From contig JAQBNO010000112.1 in assembly GCA_028288485.1 (NCBI GenBank), positions 1 to 40,564 on the forward strand: a stretch of 40,564 nt of DNA. The letters are read 5' to 3'. A program made the position numbers and the translations under genes. The notes beneath the pieces were generated by a model that was not told the origin of the DNA, searched no databases, and worked only from the letters and a program-made list of their open reading frames with translations. Shown piece after piece: positions 10,201-18,900 of the stretch; the first letter of the stretch is position 1, and each line of letters opens with the position of its first letter. The DNA comes from Segetibacter sp. (lineage in GTDB: Bacteria > Bacteroidota > Bacteroidia > Chitinophagales > Chitinophagaceae).

Positions 10201-11025
10201 GTTTCGAAAATTAAAAGGGAACGAAAAAAAATAAGTAAGGAAGCGAAAGAAACCAATAGATGCTACAAGGAACAGGAGACCTCTATCCCATCCCTTTTTG
10301 AGAACAATGTCAAATGCCACGACATTAATAAAGATCAATACGAAAATAATGGCAAGCACCCTAAGGGAAAGCGACCACGGCCCTGGGCTCACTTCCGCTA
10401 CTTTTTTCTTTTCTTTTATCCCGAATAAAGCTCTTCCCTTTCCATTTTTTATATAGAAATCTGCATTCGAATTAACGATGTCGTACCTCTTTTCTATCCT
10501 GGCTACGGCGGGGAAATCGGATTGCAAATATTTGTTCTTAAAAAAATAATTCCAATGGACAGGAATAAGTGCCACTGTAACTACCGGCCGGCCTTTCAGC
10601 AAAAATGTTCTTTTTATGAACTCAAATTCGCCATTGGGATAAACTGAATAATAAGTGCCGTCCTTTTTGCCGAGATCCTGTTCATCGGGCAGCATTTTGT
10701 TGTTATTCCAAAACGTGAGGAGTAAATTTCCTTCGTCGTTCCGTACATAGGTGAACAATCCTAATTCATCGCTTATATAATTTGTTGCTTTATCAAGCCC
10801 GCTTCCACCTTTTGTTACTTCAGCGATAAATGAGGTATCAGCAGTAAAATCATCAAAAGCTTTTTCGTTATTCTTCAAATAATCCTCAATCTGTTTCTGA
10901 ACACGCTGGGGAGATGAAGTGTAGAACCAGTAATTAGAAAATATAAAAGAAAACGTATATAGCCAGGCAGCTATAATAAGGAGATAACCATTTTTGTAAA
11001 AACTTTTTTTCAGCGTACTTACCAC
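7267..11025 (-). CDS. NtrY-like membrane sensor histidine kinase, 1252 residues
   Basis: An orphan two-component sensor kinase. An N-terminal membrane helix (about 13-32) is followed by an extracytoplasmic segment, a block of about eight hydrophobic helices (roughly 220-500), a second extracytoplasmic segment, another helix near 755, a dCache/PAS-sized periplasmic part (about 800-930), and a HAMP-like linker ending near NDEIGALVNEYNKMVRKLEE. The kinase core begins near 1030: H-box AHEIKNPLTPMKLSIQYL with phospho-acceptor His1041, N-box NLFQNAVEAS, G1 DEGSGIP and G2 GTGLGLAM. The closest known type is NtrY, whose partner NtrX is a sigma-54 activator; no response regulator is in the window. The start is GTG at 11025, overlapping the mazG stop by seven bases (GTGGTAA), so the two are translationally coupled. 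The signal sensed cannot be told. Confidence 0.9.
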   Translation of the reverse strand: MVSTLKKSFYKNGYLLIIAAWLYTFSFIFSNYWFYTSSPQRVQKQIEDYLKNNEKAFDDFTADTSFIAEVTKGGSGLDKATNYISDELGLFTYVRNDEGNLLLTFWNNNKMLPDEQDLGKKDGTYYSVYPNGEFEFIKRTFLLKGRPVVTVALIPVHWNYFFKNKYLQSDFPAVARIEKRYDIVNSNADFYIKNGKGRALFGIKEKKKVAEVSPGPWSLSLRVLAIIFVLIFINVVAFDIVLKKGWDRGLLFLVASIGFFRFLTYFFSFPFNFRNLDLFDPAVYASNAFHPSLGDLFINMILLFWVISFVKIAGINYFKNVKKITGNRGWFVTALLCVFLIILSFTAAGIIRSLIVDSKISFDVTNFLSLNIYSVLSFIILCFIILSFFHFSHIVLLFIYKSVDVPVYGKYLCVAIIGLIYLSVHINDPAASSNLIVLVWLLLFMLLMEFRKEDIFVPILRSSFFLIWLILFAGSISALIIYQNRFVEFEQRKKMADRLATQADPFAETSLSIGITNITNTFLSNNFNRFGNETTNKFIKDSLINENFSGYLNKYETRLYTYDKDYQPLYNDDAVSYDVIYSMIINRSKGTSHPDMYYYENDANAFSYLYEKKIQDNEGQVQGYFFVVAEPKQYKSEALYPELFKQVKDVETDLDVNYAYAIYNKGELIKNYGDYNFLSRLPPSVPRQEFELRNIGDFNELWYNAGHNRMVIIVKNNSLFFESITLFAYLFSSFLFIVVMFQVGDFLIRYKLRFNRIKHGLRFSFRTQIQGTIIFLSIFSFLVIAIATVTFYINRFDQTNRERLVKAITILSNEIQSQIANHEIFDDALKIYDLGAKNKLERTVEEISEIHNVDVNFYDLNGNLKVSTQPYIYKKRVLSDMMEPVAYYKLHFNKNIRVIQKENVSHFSFLSIYVPVNDASGKPYAYLNIPYLNTQNELTQEISNFLVTLINLNAFIFVVAGAISVLLTNRITNSFTLIGDKMKDINLGKANEEITWNTNDEIGALVNEYNKMVRKLEESAQALAKSEREGAWREMARQVAHEIKNPLTPMKLSIQYLQRAIQEKNPNMQELSQKVSATLVEQIDQLAKIASEFSQFANIGNVKFEVFDVNEVLCSLINLYSANSKLDIKLDCPREPALIKADRSQMNRLFTNLFQNAVEASEGKEIIPITITEDINANKLQINITDEGSGIPVEKQEKIFTPNFTTKSSGTGLGLAMCKGIVEKANGRIWFDTEEGKGTTFHVLLPLVGLPG

Positions 11026-11792
11026 TGTGATTTTTTACGTTTTATTTCGTTCCACATAGCGTCCATTTCAGCCAACGACATATCTGCAAGACCCTTATCC
11101 TGCTTCTGTGCTTCTTCTTCCATCGACGTAAAACGGGAAATGAATTTTTTATTTGTTTTTTCCAAAACACCTTCCGCATCAATGCGCAAAAACCGTGCAT
11201 AATTAATGAGGCTGAACATCACATCTCCAAACTCTTCCTCGATGTGCGCGGTATCGTTTTCAGCCACAGCTTCATGCAATTCAACAATTTCCTCTTCAAC
11301 TTTTTTCCATACATCTTCTTTATTCTCCCATTCAAAACCTACCTGTTTTGCTTTCTCCTGGATTCTTGTGGCTTTAACTACAGCCGGTAAAGATTTCGGA
11401 ACGCCACTTAAAACTGACTTTTTACCTTCCTGCATCTTAATCTGTTCCCAGTTTTTCTTTACATCTTCATCATCGTTCACCGTCACGTCGCCATAGATAT
11501 GCGGATGTCTTCTGATCAATTTTTCACTGATGCCCTCCATCACTTCTTCCAAGGTGAACTTTTGTTGTTCGGCGCCAATTTTTGCATAGAAGATTATGTG
11601 CAATAGTATATCTCCCAACTCCTCCTTTATGCCTTTCCAGTCATTTTCGCTAATAGCATCAGTAAGTTCATAAGTCTCTTCAATAGTTAGCGGCCGTAAA
11701 GTTTCTATGGTTTGCTTTCTGTCCCACGGGCACTTTTCTCTTAGTTCATCCATTATATTTACCAGTTTGGTAAAGCTTGCTTCTAACGACAT
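11019..11792 (-). CDS. mazG: Nucleoside triphosphate pyrophosphohydrolase MazG
   Basis: Hydrolyses nucleoside triphosphates to monophosphate and pyrophosphate, a house-cleaning role and in some bacteria a modulator of the stringent response. Its 257 residues hold the typical duplicated all-alpha MazG fold. The first repeat has CPWDRKQTIETLRPLTIEET and EELGD (metal-binding Glu38, Glu39, Glu42 and Asp61), then the RRHPHIYGDV segment. The second repeat has VEEEIVELHEA and EEEFGDVMFSLINYARF. It is upstream of the sensor kinase gene, and the seven-base overlap makes an operon very likely. A functional tie between nucleotide house-cleaning and the kinase is not established. Confidence 0.95.
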   Translation of the reverse strand: MSLEASFTKLVNIMDELREKCPWDRKQTIETLRPLTIEETYELTDAISENDWKGIKEELGDILLHIIFYAKIGAEQQKFTLEEVMEGISEKLIRRHPHIYGDVTVNDDEDVKKNWEQIKMQEGKKSVLSGVPKSLPAVVKATRIQEKAKQVGFEWENKEDVWKKVEEEIVELHEAVAENDTAHIEEEFGDVMFSLINYARFLRIDAEGVLEKTNKKFISRFTSMEEEAQKQDKGLADMSLAEMDAMWNEIKRKKSQW

Positions 11793-11957
11793 AATAAAAT
11801 TTTATTCTATAATAATTTACGGAAGACCGTAAGATAAAGATGAATAAAGAACCTGCAAGTAAAAGTGAGTGACACAACCATGAGGAGTATGGTTACTATG
11901 CGCGTCCCAAAAAAATTTCCCCGTTACTTATTCTTCTGTACCCATAACAGTTACCCG
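11793..11957. other. Spacer holding one inverted-orientation copy of the dispersed repeat
   Basis: The core GTAAAAGTGAGTGACACAAC is at 11859-11878 (minus orientation), followed on the plus strand by CATGAGG and a run of seven A at about 11910. On the minus strand this reads T-run, GGGACGCGCAT, then the core: the same layout as the other copies. It lies between mazG and the DUF3667 gene. Confidence 0.7.
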
Positions 11958-13076
11958 TTAAATAGTTAATACAGAAAAAAGAAAAAATATGGCAAAAAGA
12001 AAGCTGATGACAACAGAAGATAAAAACAATAAAATAATAAACTTCACGATTGTTTTAACACGCGACTGCTGGTAAAAATTCCTTAATGCTTTATAGTTGT
12101 ACCACGCAATATAAATAGAAACAGCAAATGACGCAAAACCTACCCAGTGAAAATATTGCTTCTCAGCAAGCCGTGAAAGTAACATTTGCAAAAAAATGAA
12201 GATGAAAGATGCGCAATACAAATGAACGGAATAGATAACATGATCAACATAGTAATATTGCTTTCTTCGTACATATAGCAGCATCAACAGCAAAGCGAAG
12301 ATTGGAAGAGAAACGAATAAGATCTGGGGAAATGTATGGAGAAACTTGTCTAACACTTTCTCTAAAACCACTTTTGAATCGTTGCCATATTTTTCAGACA
12401 TGTCCAGCTTCTTTAAACGGAAGGTTCTTTCAATCCAGCCATCACGTTTATTTCCAGGAAGACTTGCCTGCAAAGAATCATATTCAACCCTGGTGGTATA
12501 ATTATGAGTCTCATCGTCCTCTAAATCAAATTCCAGCAGATCCTGCTTGTAATAATTCAAATCCTGCAAGTGTGTTGTATCGCCTTTAAGTCTTTCGAGA
12601 TCACTGTTTAAATAGGCCAGCTGTTTGTTGTAAAGCAGTTGCCTTCGAACGTTTACGCCTTCTGCCTTTACCGCTGAATCTATTTCTGCTCTTTTAGCTT
12701 CTATCTTACTTTTGACCTCAGCAAAAGTATCGTTTCGTTTACTGCTTGATTCATTACCCTGTTTAAATACCGAAAAGAAAAACAGGAAAAAGAAGGCGGA
12801 CGTAAAAACATACATCTTTATCGGGTTGAGGTAACTCATTCTTCTTCCCCTCGCATATTCACGCGACAAAAAACCCGGTTTCAAAAGCAAATACTTTACT
12901 GTACTAAAAAACTTACCGTCGAAATGAGTTACATCATAAACAAAGTGAGTAATCAAATGCCAGAAGGTTTCTCTCGGTTCAACATTTTCCTGCCCACACG
13001 AATGACAAAACCTTCCATATATAAAAGCACCGCAGTTTAAGCAGTCTTTTTGTTTTCTTTCGGTGTAATGAGACAC
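11958..13076 (-). CDS. DUF3667 family protein: N-terminal zinc ribbon and four-helix membrane domain
   Basis: A 372-residue protein of unknown function. The N-terminal zinc ribbon is CLNCGAFIYGRFCHSCGQ (two C-x2-C pairs, residues 12-29). It is followed by the family block with THFVYDVTHFDGKFF and LLKPGFLSREYARGRR and a first membrane helix near residue 90-105. A charged coiled-coil-like region occupies about 110-240, and three more hydrophobic helices complete the C-terminus. It starts with GTG at 13076; an in-frame TAA two codons upstream rules out an earlier start. It is divergent from the YD-repeat gene. The family is common in Bacteroidota and its role is not known. Confidence 0.85.
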   Translation of the reverse strand: MSHYTERKQKDCLNCGAFIYGRFCHSCGQENVEPRETFWHLITHFVYDVTHFDGKFFSTVKYLLLKPGFLSREYARGRRMSYLNPIKMYVFTSAFFFLFFFSVFKQGNESSSKRNDTFAEVKSKIEAKRAEIDSAVKAEGVNVRRQLLYNKQLAYLNSDLERLKGDTTHLQDLNYYKQDLLEFDLEDDETHNYTTRVEYDSLQASLPGNKRDGWIERTFRLKKLDMSEKYGNDSKVVLEKVLDKFLHTFPQILFVSLPIFALLLMLLYVRRKQYYYVDHVIYSVHLYCASFIFIFLQMLLSRLAEKQYFHWVGFASFAVSIYIAWYNYKALRNFYQQSRVKTIVKFIILLFLSSVVISFLFAIFFLFSVLTI

Positions 13077-13103
13077 TTGTTAATTTTGAATAAAAGTTAC
13101 ACG

Positions 13104-13111
13104 CAAATGTA
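13104..13111 (-). promoter_or_regulatory. Putative -7 box TACATTTG for the DUF3667 gene
   Basis: On the minus strand TACATTTG matches TAnnTTTG, 28 bases before the GTG start. A TTG lies 24 bases further upstream, slightly farther than usual. Confidence 0.45.
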
Positions 13112-13164
13112 GGCTTCTAACGCATCGATTAAAAGCAATGTTTTTTCCTTAACATATGAGCCGT

Positions 13165-13172
13165 TATTTTTG
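13165..13172 (+). promoter_or_regulatory. Putative -7 box TATTTTTG for the YD-repeat gene
   Basis: TATTTTTG matches the Bacteroidota -7 consensus, but it is only 10 bases before the first ATG (13183) and 19 before the second (13192). If it is used, the second ATG is the likelier start. Confidence 0.35.
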
Positions 13173-13191
13173 ACAGGTTCAAATGTTCCCG

Positions 13192-14019
13192 ATGAAAAAC
13201 AAATTATTAACAGCCTTTCTCCTTATAGCGTTTAGCCAAACAAACGCGCAGTATTATTATTCTGATATTGTTGGAACGAAACAAACTAACCAGTTATATA
13301 AATTACTGCTCGGCTTTCAATACAAGCGTATCAGCGCAACCAGCTACGAGGGCAACGAACCTTCTAAAGATTTTGTGCTGGAACAAAACATAACAAACGA
13401 CGGAAAGCAGGTTATTACCCGTTCAGCCACTATAGGTAGCAGAGAATCTTTTTTTATCAGCAATTACCAGAACAATAGAATTTCTAAAACGGTGGATAGC
13501 GGAAATAACGCGATCAATACAGTCCTCTACGAATACGACAAAACAGGTAAAGTAGTTTCTATCAATTCGACCAGTAAAGATTTTGACGGAACCTTTACCA
13601 ATACCGAACAACACATTTGGATGTACAACGACAAAGGATTGCCGGAAAAAATGCTGAAGATCAAAAATCAAACCGATACAACTTCGGTAGCTTTCATTTA
13701 TGATGAAGAAGATAATGTGGCTGAAGAACGCTGGTCAAGGAATAAGCGGAGAACAGAAACGTACTACTATTACTACAATCCCAAAAAACAATTGACCGAC
13801 ATTGTTCGCTACAACCGCAAAGCAAAAACGATGTTGCCCGATTATATGTTTGAATACGATAACCGCGGACATATAACCCAAATGACCCAAACGCAAAACG
13901 GCACTGCCAATTACCTTACATGGAAATATGTGTACAACGAAAATGGCATGAAAGAAAAGGAATATGTGTTTAACAAGCAAAAGGAGTTACTGGGAAGAAT
14001 TGAATATAAATACCAGTAG
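13192..14019 (+). CDS. Secreted YD-repeat (RHS-like) protein
   Basis: The N-terminus MKNKLLTAFLLIAFSQTNAQ is a clear signal peptide ending in the common Bacteroidota TNAQ cleavage context. The mature protein carries about six tyrosine/aspartate-centred beta-hairpin units (YDKTGKVVSI, YNDKGLPEKM, YDEEDNVAEE, YDNRGHITQM, YNENGMKEKE and a similar unit), as in RHS/YD-repeat proteins. It is too short (275 residues) to be a toxin-delivering RHS protein, has no toxin tail, and ends in a YD-type unit (GRIEYKYQ). A periplasmic or surface structural role is likely but unknown. An ATG three codons upstream (13183) is an alternative start. Confidence 0.8.
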   Translation: MKNKLLTAFLLIAFSQTNAQYYYSDIVGTKQTNQLYKLLLGFQYKRISATSYEGNEPSKDFVLEQNITNDGKQVITRSATIGSRESFFISNYQNNRISKTVDSGNNAINTVLYEYDKTGKVVSINSTSKDFDGTFTNTEQHIWMYNDKGLPEKMLKIKNQTDTTSVAFIYDEEDNVAEERWSRNKRRTETYYYYYNPKKQLTDIVRYNRKAKTMLPDYMFEYDNRGHITQMTQTQNGTANYLTWKYVYNENGMKEKEYVFNKQKELLGRIEYKYQ

Positions 14020-14153
14020 GTTTTTTTGGAAGACGAGGTATAAAATTGCAAGCTTCAACTGAGGTTAACGGCCAACAAATGCCGGAGCAGGCTTAACAAC
14101 AGCTCATGGCCCCGTCCTAATCACTTATTGACTTAAGACTTCCCCCACTTATA

Positions 14154-15545
14154 TCACTTCCATCCGCCACCCAAAGCCCTGTACAAATTAACGACTGCCT
14201 GGAATTGCTGTAACCTGTCATTCACCCTTCCTAACTCTGCCTGCAATAGCAGCTGCCTTGCCTGGATTACTTCAGTATAGGTGGCAAAACCATTACGTAG
14301 CAACTCCTGCGAATATTGAACTGATAATTGTAATGCAGTTATCTGGTTCGTACGAATGCTTACTTTTTCCAGTGCCGCCTGGTTTAATGATATAGCATTA
14401 GAAACTTCCTGGCCTGCATTTAATAAAGTGTTCTGAAAGTTTAATATCGATGCCTGCTGTTCAGCCTTTGCTACAACCAGATTGGTTCTGTTGAGCCTGC
14501 GGTTAAAAATAGGCTGGGTTAATCCGGCACCAATGCTGGCTGCAATTGAAGACGGATTTATAACGTCTAATAATGTAAGACTTGCAGTGCCGAAAGAACC
14601 CGTTATCACCAAAGAAGGATAGAATGCAGCACGGGCAACATTAGTAAGCTCGAAAGCGTTTCGGTAACTTAACTCTGCCTGCTGCACATCGGGGCGATTT
14701 GCTAACAGTTGAGCAGGCACTCCCGTATTCATCATAGGTAAAGCACCTTGTTCAATAAGATTGCCACGAGAAATTCCGGTTGGTGGATGCCCTAAAACAA
14801 TGCTTAATGCATTTTCGGTTTCCCGTATGCTTTGTTTTAGATCAGGAATAGTTACTTCTGCGGCATATCTCTGTGCTTCACTTTGCACAACAGCGGCTTC
14901 CGTTACTCTTGCTGCCTCCTTCAATGCACGCATAGTTGCAACCGTACTGTCCCAATTGCTAACCGTTTGTTGTGTAATTAAAAGTTGCTGATCTAATGCA
15001 AGTAAAGTGAAATAGAAATTTGCTATCGTGCTTACAACTCCAGTTTGAACAGCCCTTGCAGCAGCCTCTGATCGTAACAGGCTGGCGAGGCTCGCTCTCC
15101 TGCTGCTGCCTAATCGGCCCCAGATATCAGCTTCCCAGCTTGCTGACGTACCCAGCTGATGCGATGTTATAGACGGCCTCGCACCAAAACCCTGTCCAGC
15201 CGAGAATTTAGAACGCGTTATACCCGCGTTGGCACTAAGAGTAGGCCAAAAAGCAGCACCGCTTTGCTGGTAATACGCCTCGGCTTGTTGTATACGTGCA
15301 TAAGCAATCTGGAGGTCAGGATTAGTTGCAATCCCTTCTGCTATTAGTCTTTGTAAAGTGGTATCGGTAAAAACGCGGCTCCACTCAAGGTTTGCAATGC
15401 TATTAGTATCAGAAGATACTGAATCTCTAAAAAGGCCTGTCGTAGTTAATCCGGGTGCTTCATATGGTTTTATTACTCTGCACGATGCAATCAAAAGCGT
15501 CATCAAAGAGAAAAATAAAATATACCCTATATGTTTTCTGGTCAT
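14154..15545 (-). CDS. Outer-membrane efflux lipoprotein, NodT/OprM family
   Basis: The TolC-like outer-membrane channel of a tripartite RND efflux pump. The signal peptide ends in a lipobox (TLLIASC, Cys22), so the mature protein is lipid-anchored. The body has the duplicated outer-membrane efflux repeat: NPDLQIAYARIQQAEAYYQQ and the later NVARAAFYPSLVITGSFG. The typical OprM features LGTSASWEADIWGRLGSSRR and PAQLLANRPDVQQAELSYR are present. Its 463 residues are the usual family length. It is the last gene of the tetR-MFP-RND-OMF locus and is separated from the pump gene by 382 bases that contain repeats; it may be read through or have its own promoter. Confidence 0.95.
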   Translation of the reverse strand: MTRKHIGYILFFSLMTLLIASCRVIKPYEAPGLTTTGLFRDSVSSDTNSIANLEWSRVFTDTTLQRLIAEGIATNPDLQIAYARIQQAEAYYQQSGAAFWPTLSANAGITRSKFSAGQGFGARPSITSHQLGTSASWEADIWGRLGSSRRASLASLLRSEAAARAVQTGVVSTIANFYFTLLALDQQLLITQQTVSNWDSTVATMRALKEAARVTEAAVVQSEAQRYAAEVTIPDLKQSIRETENALSIVLGHPPTGISRGNLIEQGALPMMNTGVPAQLLANRPDVQQAELSYRNAFELTNVARAAFYPSLVITGSFGTASLTLLDVINPSSIAASIGAGLTQPIFNRRLNRTNLVVAKAEQQASILNFQNTLLNAGQEVSNAISLNQAALEKVSIRTNQITALQLSVQYSQELLRNGFATYTEVIQARQLLLQAELGRVNDRLQQFQAVVNLYRALGGGWK

Positions 15546-15927
15546 AATTCTTTAATTACCTGTTCTATTCTGTTACTCTTTTTTTGGTAGCAAGCATTTG
15601 TGATGCCAGGTAGCATTCTTGCGTCGCACACTTGTACTTTATCTATTTTATTCATCGTATCCCACACCAACAGCCCTACGTCCTGCACTATATTCTTCAG
15701 ATCCCTATATTGTTCCCTTAACTATTTGCCGAATGAGTATTTAACAGTACAAGTTAGCGACACTACCTGTCCCTTTTCACGGGAACGATGATGATTAGCC
15801 TTATAAAGCTTGTCACCAAATTTTTCTATAATTCCGGTTTTTTGATTGTAAAAGCGAAGGGAAATTGCGGTGATTATATTCATTTATTTTCCTCGAATCC
15901 CCGCAATCGCTTTACATCCTGGTTCTA
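15546..15927. other. Repeat-filled gap inside the efflux locus
   Basis: This 382-base gap between the RND pump and the outer-membrane factor holds an inverted pair of the dispersed repeat: core CTTGCGTCGCACACTTGTAC at 15618-15637 and the inverse GTACAAGTTAGCGACACTAC at 15747-15766. A T-run and GGTAGC precede the first copy (15579-15591). Short frames crossing it have no homology and appear to be by-products of the repeat. Confidence 0.7.
15579..15815. repeat. Second MITE-like inverted pair of the dispersed repeat
   Basis: Two oppositely oriented copies lie about 109 bases apart (15618-15637 and 15747-15766). The right copy is followed by CTGTCCCTTTTCACGGGAACGATG, a small hairpin, and then the inverse of the T-run/GGTGAC end near 15808-15820. 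The first 15 bases of the right flank (GACACTACCTGTCCC) recur inversely near dnaK at 1062-1076. Confidence 0.6.
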
Positions 15928-18900
15928 TCAAGCATGAACTAATCTTTTATCTTCTGCATCAATATTGGCTTCTTCGGTTACCGGCTCTTTAGGTGGACCG
16001 CTTATCTTTTCCTGTAAAGCCTGGAAAATGATAAATAAAACAGGAATTACGAATACACCGAATATTGTTCCTATCAGCATTCCTCCCACCGCGCCGGTAC
16101 CTATCGACCTGTTACCGTTGGCGCCTGCGCCAGAGGCCATCATTAAAGGAACTAAACCGAGTATAAAGGCAAAAGAGGTCATTAAAATCGGCCGTAACCT
16201 TGCCTCTGCACCCTCCAGCGCAGATTGAACTATCGACATTCCCCGTCGCCTTCGTCCCGCTGCAAACTCCACAATTAGAATCGCATTTTTTGCCAGCAAA
16301 CCAACCAGCATTATTAGGGTGATCTGCATATAAATATTATTGTTTACTCCAAAAAGCCATGCAAAAATAAAGGCTCCGGCAAGGCCGACAGGAAGAGAAA
16401 ACAGGACTGCAAAAGGAAGAACGTAGCTTTCATACTGGGCGCTTAACAGGAAGTAAACGAATATAAGTACCAGCGAAAAAATAAATACTGTTTGTCCGCC
16501 GGCTGAGATTTCCTCTCTTGTCATACCCGAAAACTCGTAACCATAACCTGCCGGTAAACTTTGTGCTGCCACTTCCTGCACCGCCTTAATCGCATCTCCC
16601 GAGCTATAACCAGGCTTGGGCGAACCATTTACTGCTATGGATGTAAAAAGGTTAAATCGTGTAATCGCCTGTGGACCATATACCCTTTTAAGTGTAATAA
16701 ACTCACTTATAGGTGCCATAGTTTTGTTGGCATTCCTTACATAAATATTATTCAGGCTCTCCAGGTTAGCCCTGAAAGATGGCTCAGCCTGGAACATCAC
16801 GCGGTATTGCTTTCCGAATTGGTTAAAATTAGAAGCATAAACACCACCGTAATATCCCTGCATCGTACTTAAGATATCGCTTACTGTTAAGCCCGCCTCC
16901 TTTACCCGGGCCACATTTACATCTATCTGGTACTGGGGAAAGTTTGGATTAAATGAGGTAGAGGCAAACTGTATTTCAGGGCGTTGGCTTAAAGCAGCCA
17001 GGAAATCGGTACTTACTTTAGAGAACTTCGGAATGTCGCCCCCGCTTCGGTCCTGCAACTGGAATTCAAAGCCGCCAGTTGCACCGAAACCCTGGATAGT
17101 AGGCGGGGCAAAAAATATTACTTTAGCATCGCGTATTCCGGCAGTTTTAGCAAACATCTTAGCTATCAAAGCAGTTACATCCTGGCCATCGCCGCCACGT
17201 TCATCCCAATGCTTCAACCGCATAATTACCATCCCGTAATTACTACCGGTTCCGCTCAGCATTCCCCTGCCGGTAATCCTGAGAATATTCTGCACCTCGG
17301 GAACCGTTGCGGCAATTGCTGCTATTTGTCTCGTCACTTCGTCGGTTCGTTCCTGTGAAGCACCAGGCGGTAAACTGATGTCAGACATCACGGTGCCCAT
17401 GTCTTCATTAGGAACAAACCCGGTAGGAGTCTTTTCCATCAGAAGGTAAAAAATACCGCCAAATATTGCTATACCAAGTAATGCCACCCACTTTTGCTTT
17501 GAGAGGAAAGAAACCGACTTCCGGTATTTATTGGTTGTAGTCTCAAATGCAGTATTAAAAGCTGTATAAAACCGTTGAATAAAACTCTTCTTCTTGTGAT
17601 GCCCCTCTTCGTGTGGTTTTAAAAATAAAGCGCACAAAGCCGGGCTAAGCGTAAGGGCGTTAACTGCAGAAAGAATGATGGCAATAGCGAGCGTAAGACC
17701 GAACTGCTTGTAAAATACTCCTGCAGAGCCGGTAATAAAACTTACCGGGATAAATACTGCAGCCATCACCAGGGTAATTGAAACGATGGCACCTGATATT
17801 TCACTCATGGCATCAAGAGTGGCCTTTCGTGCCGATTTATACCCATGATCTAACTTCGCATGAACAGCCTCCACTACCACGATGGCATCATCCACCACGA
17901 TGCCTATGGCCAGCACGAGGGCAAATAAAGTAAGCAGGTTAATTGTAAACCCGAAGACACTTAAAAAGAAAAAGGTACCTATAATCGCTACCGGAACGGC
18001 GATAGCGGGAATTAAAGTGGAACGGAAATCCTGCAGGAAAACAAATACAACGATAAACACCAGGACAAAAGCTTCGATAAGTGTATGGATAACCTTTTCA
18101 ATTGACGCATCTAAGAAGTCGTTTACATTAATCAGGTTCACATAATGAACACCGGCAGGAAATGATTTGGAAGCATCATCGAGGGCTTTTAAAGTTCCCT
18201 CGATAACTTCTTTTGCGTTAGACCCGGCGGTTTGGGCGATAGCCACACCTATAGATTCTTTACCGTTGGTTTTTGTAGTACTTGCATAGCTTAAAGCGCC
18301 TAATTCAATCCGGGCAATATCCCTTAGCCGCAATAACTGGCCGTTTCCTGCCGACCTGATCACGATATCCCCAAATTCACCTGCATTTTTTAGCCGTCCC
18401 CTGTATTTGATCACATATTGGAAAGATTGGGAGCCCTGCTCACCAAATTGCCCCGGTGCAGCCTCCACGTTTTGCTCTGCAAGGGCAGCATTTATATCGG
18501 AAGGTACCAAACCGTAGCTCGCCATAACATCAGGTTTCAGCCAGATGCGCATTGAATATTCCATCTGGCCAAAAACAGTTGCGTCACCAACACCGGGGAT
18601 CCGCTTGATCTGGGGAATAATATTAATAGTCGCATAGTTCTGGAGGAAGGTTTGATCGTACGCAGGAACATCGCTGTACAACGAGAATATTACAAGGTTA
18701 CTACTTTGACGCTTGACAGTCGTAACACCAGCCCTGGTAACCTCGGCTGGTAAAAGGCTCGTGGCACGGGTAACCCTGTTTTGAACGTTTACGGCGGCAA
18801 GGTCAGGATTGGTACCGAGTTTGAAGTTTACGGTGATGTTGGCTGTACCGTCGTTGCCGGCGGTAGAGGTCATGTAGGTCATGTTTTCTACCCCGTTAAT

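Noticed and set aside
13192-14019. YD-repeat protein as a polymorphic RHS toxin
   Set aside because: Too short, no RHS core cage motif, no C-terminal toxin module and no immunity gene after it.
15600-15791. 63-codon frame in the efflux locus gap
   Set aside because: It runs through both copies of the dispersed repeat; its content is explained by the repeat.
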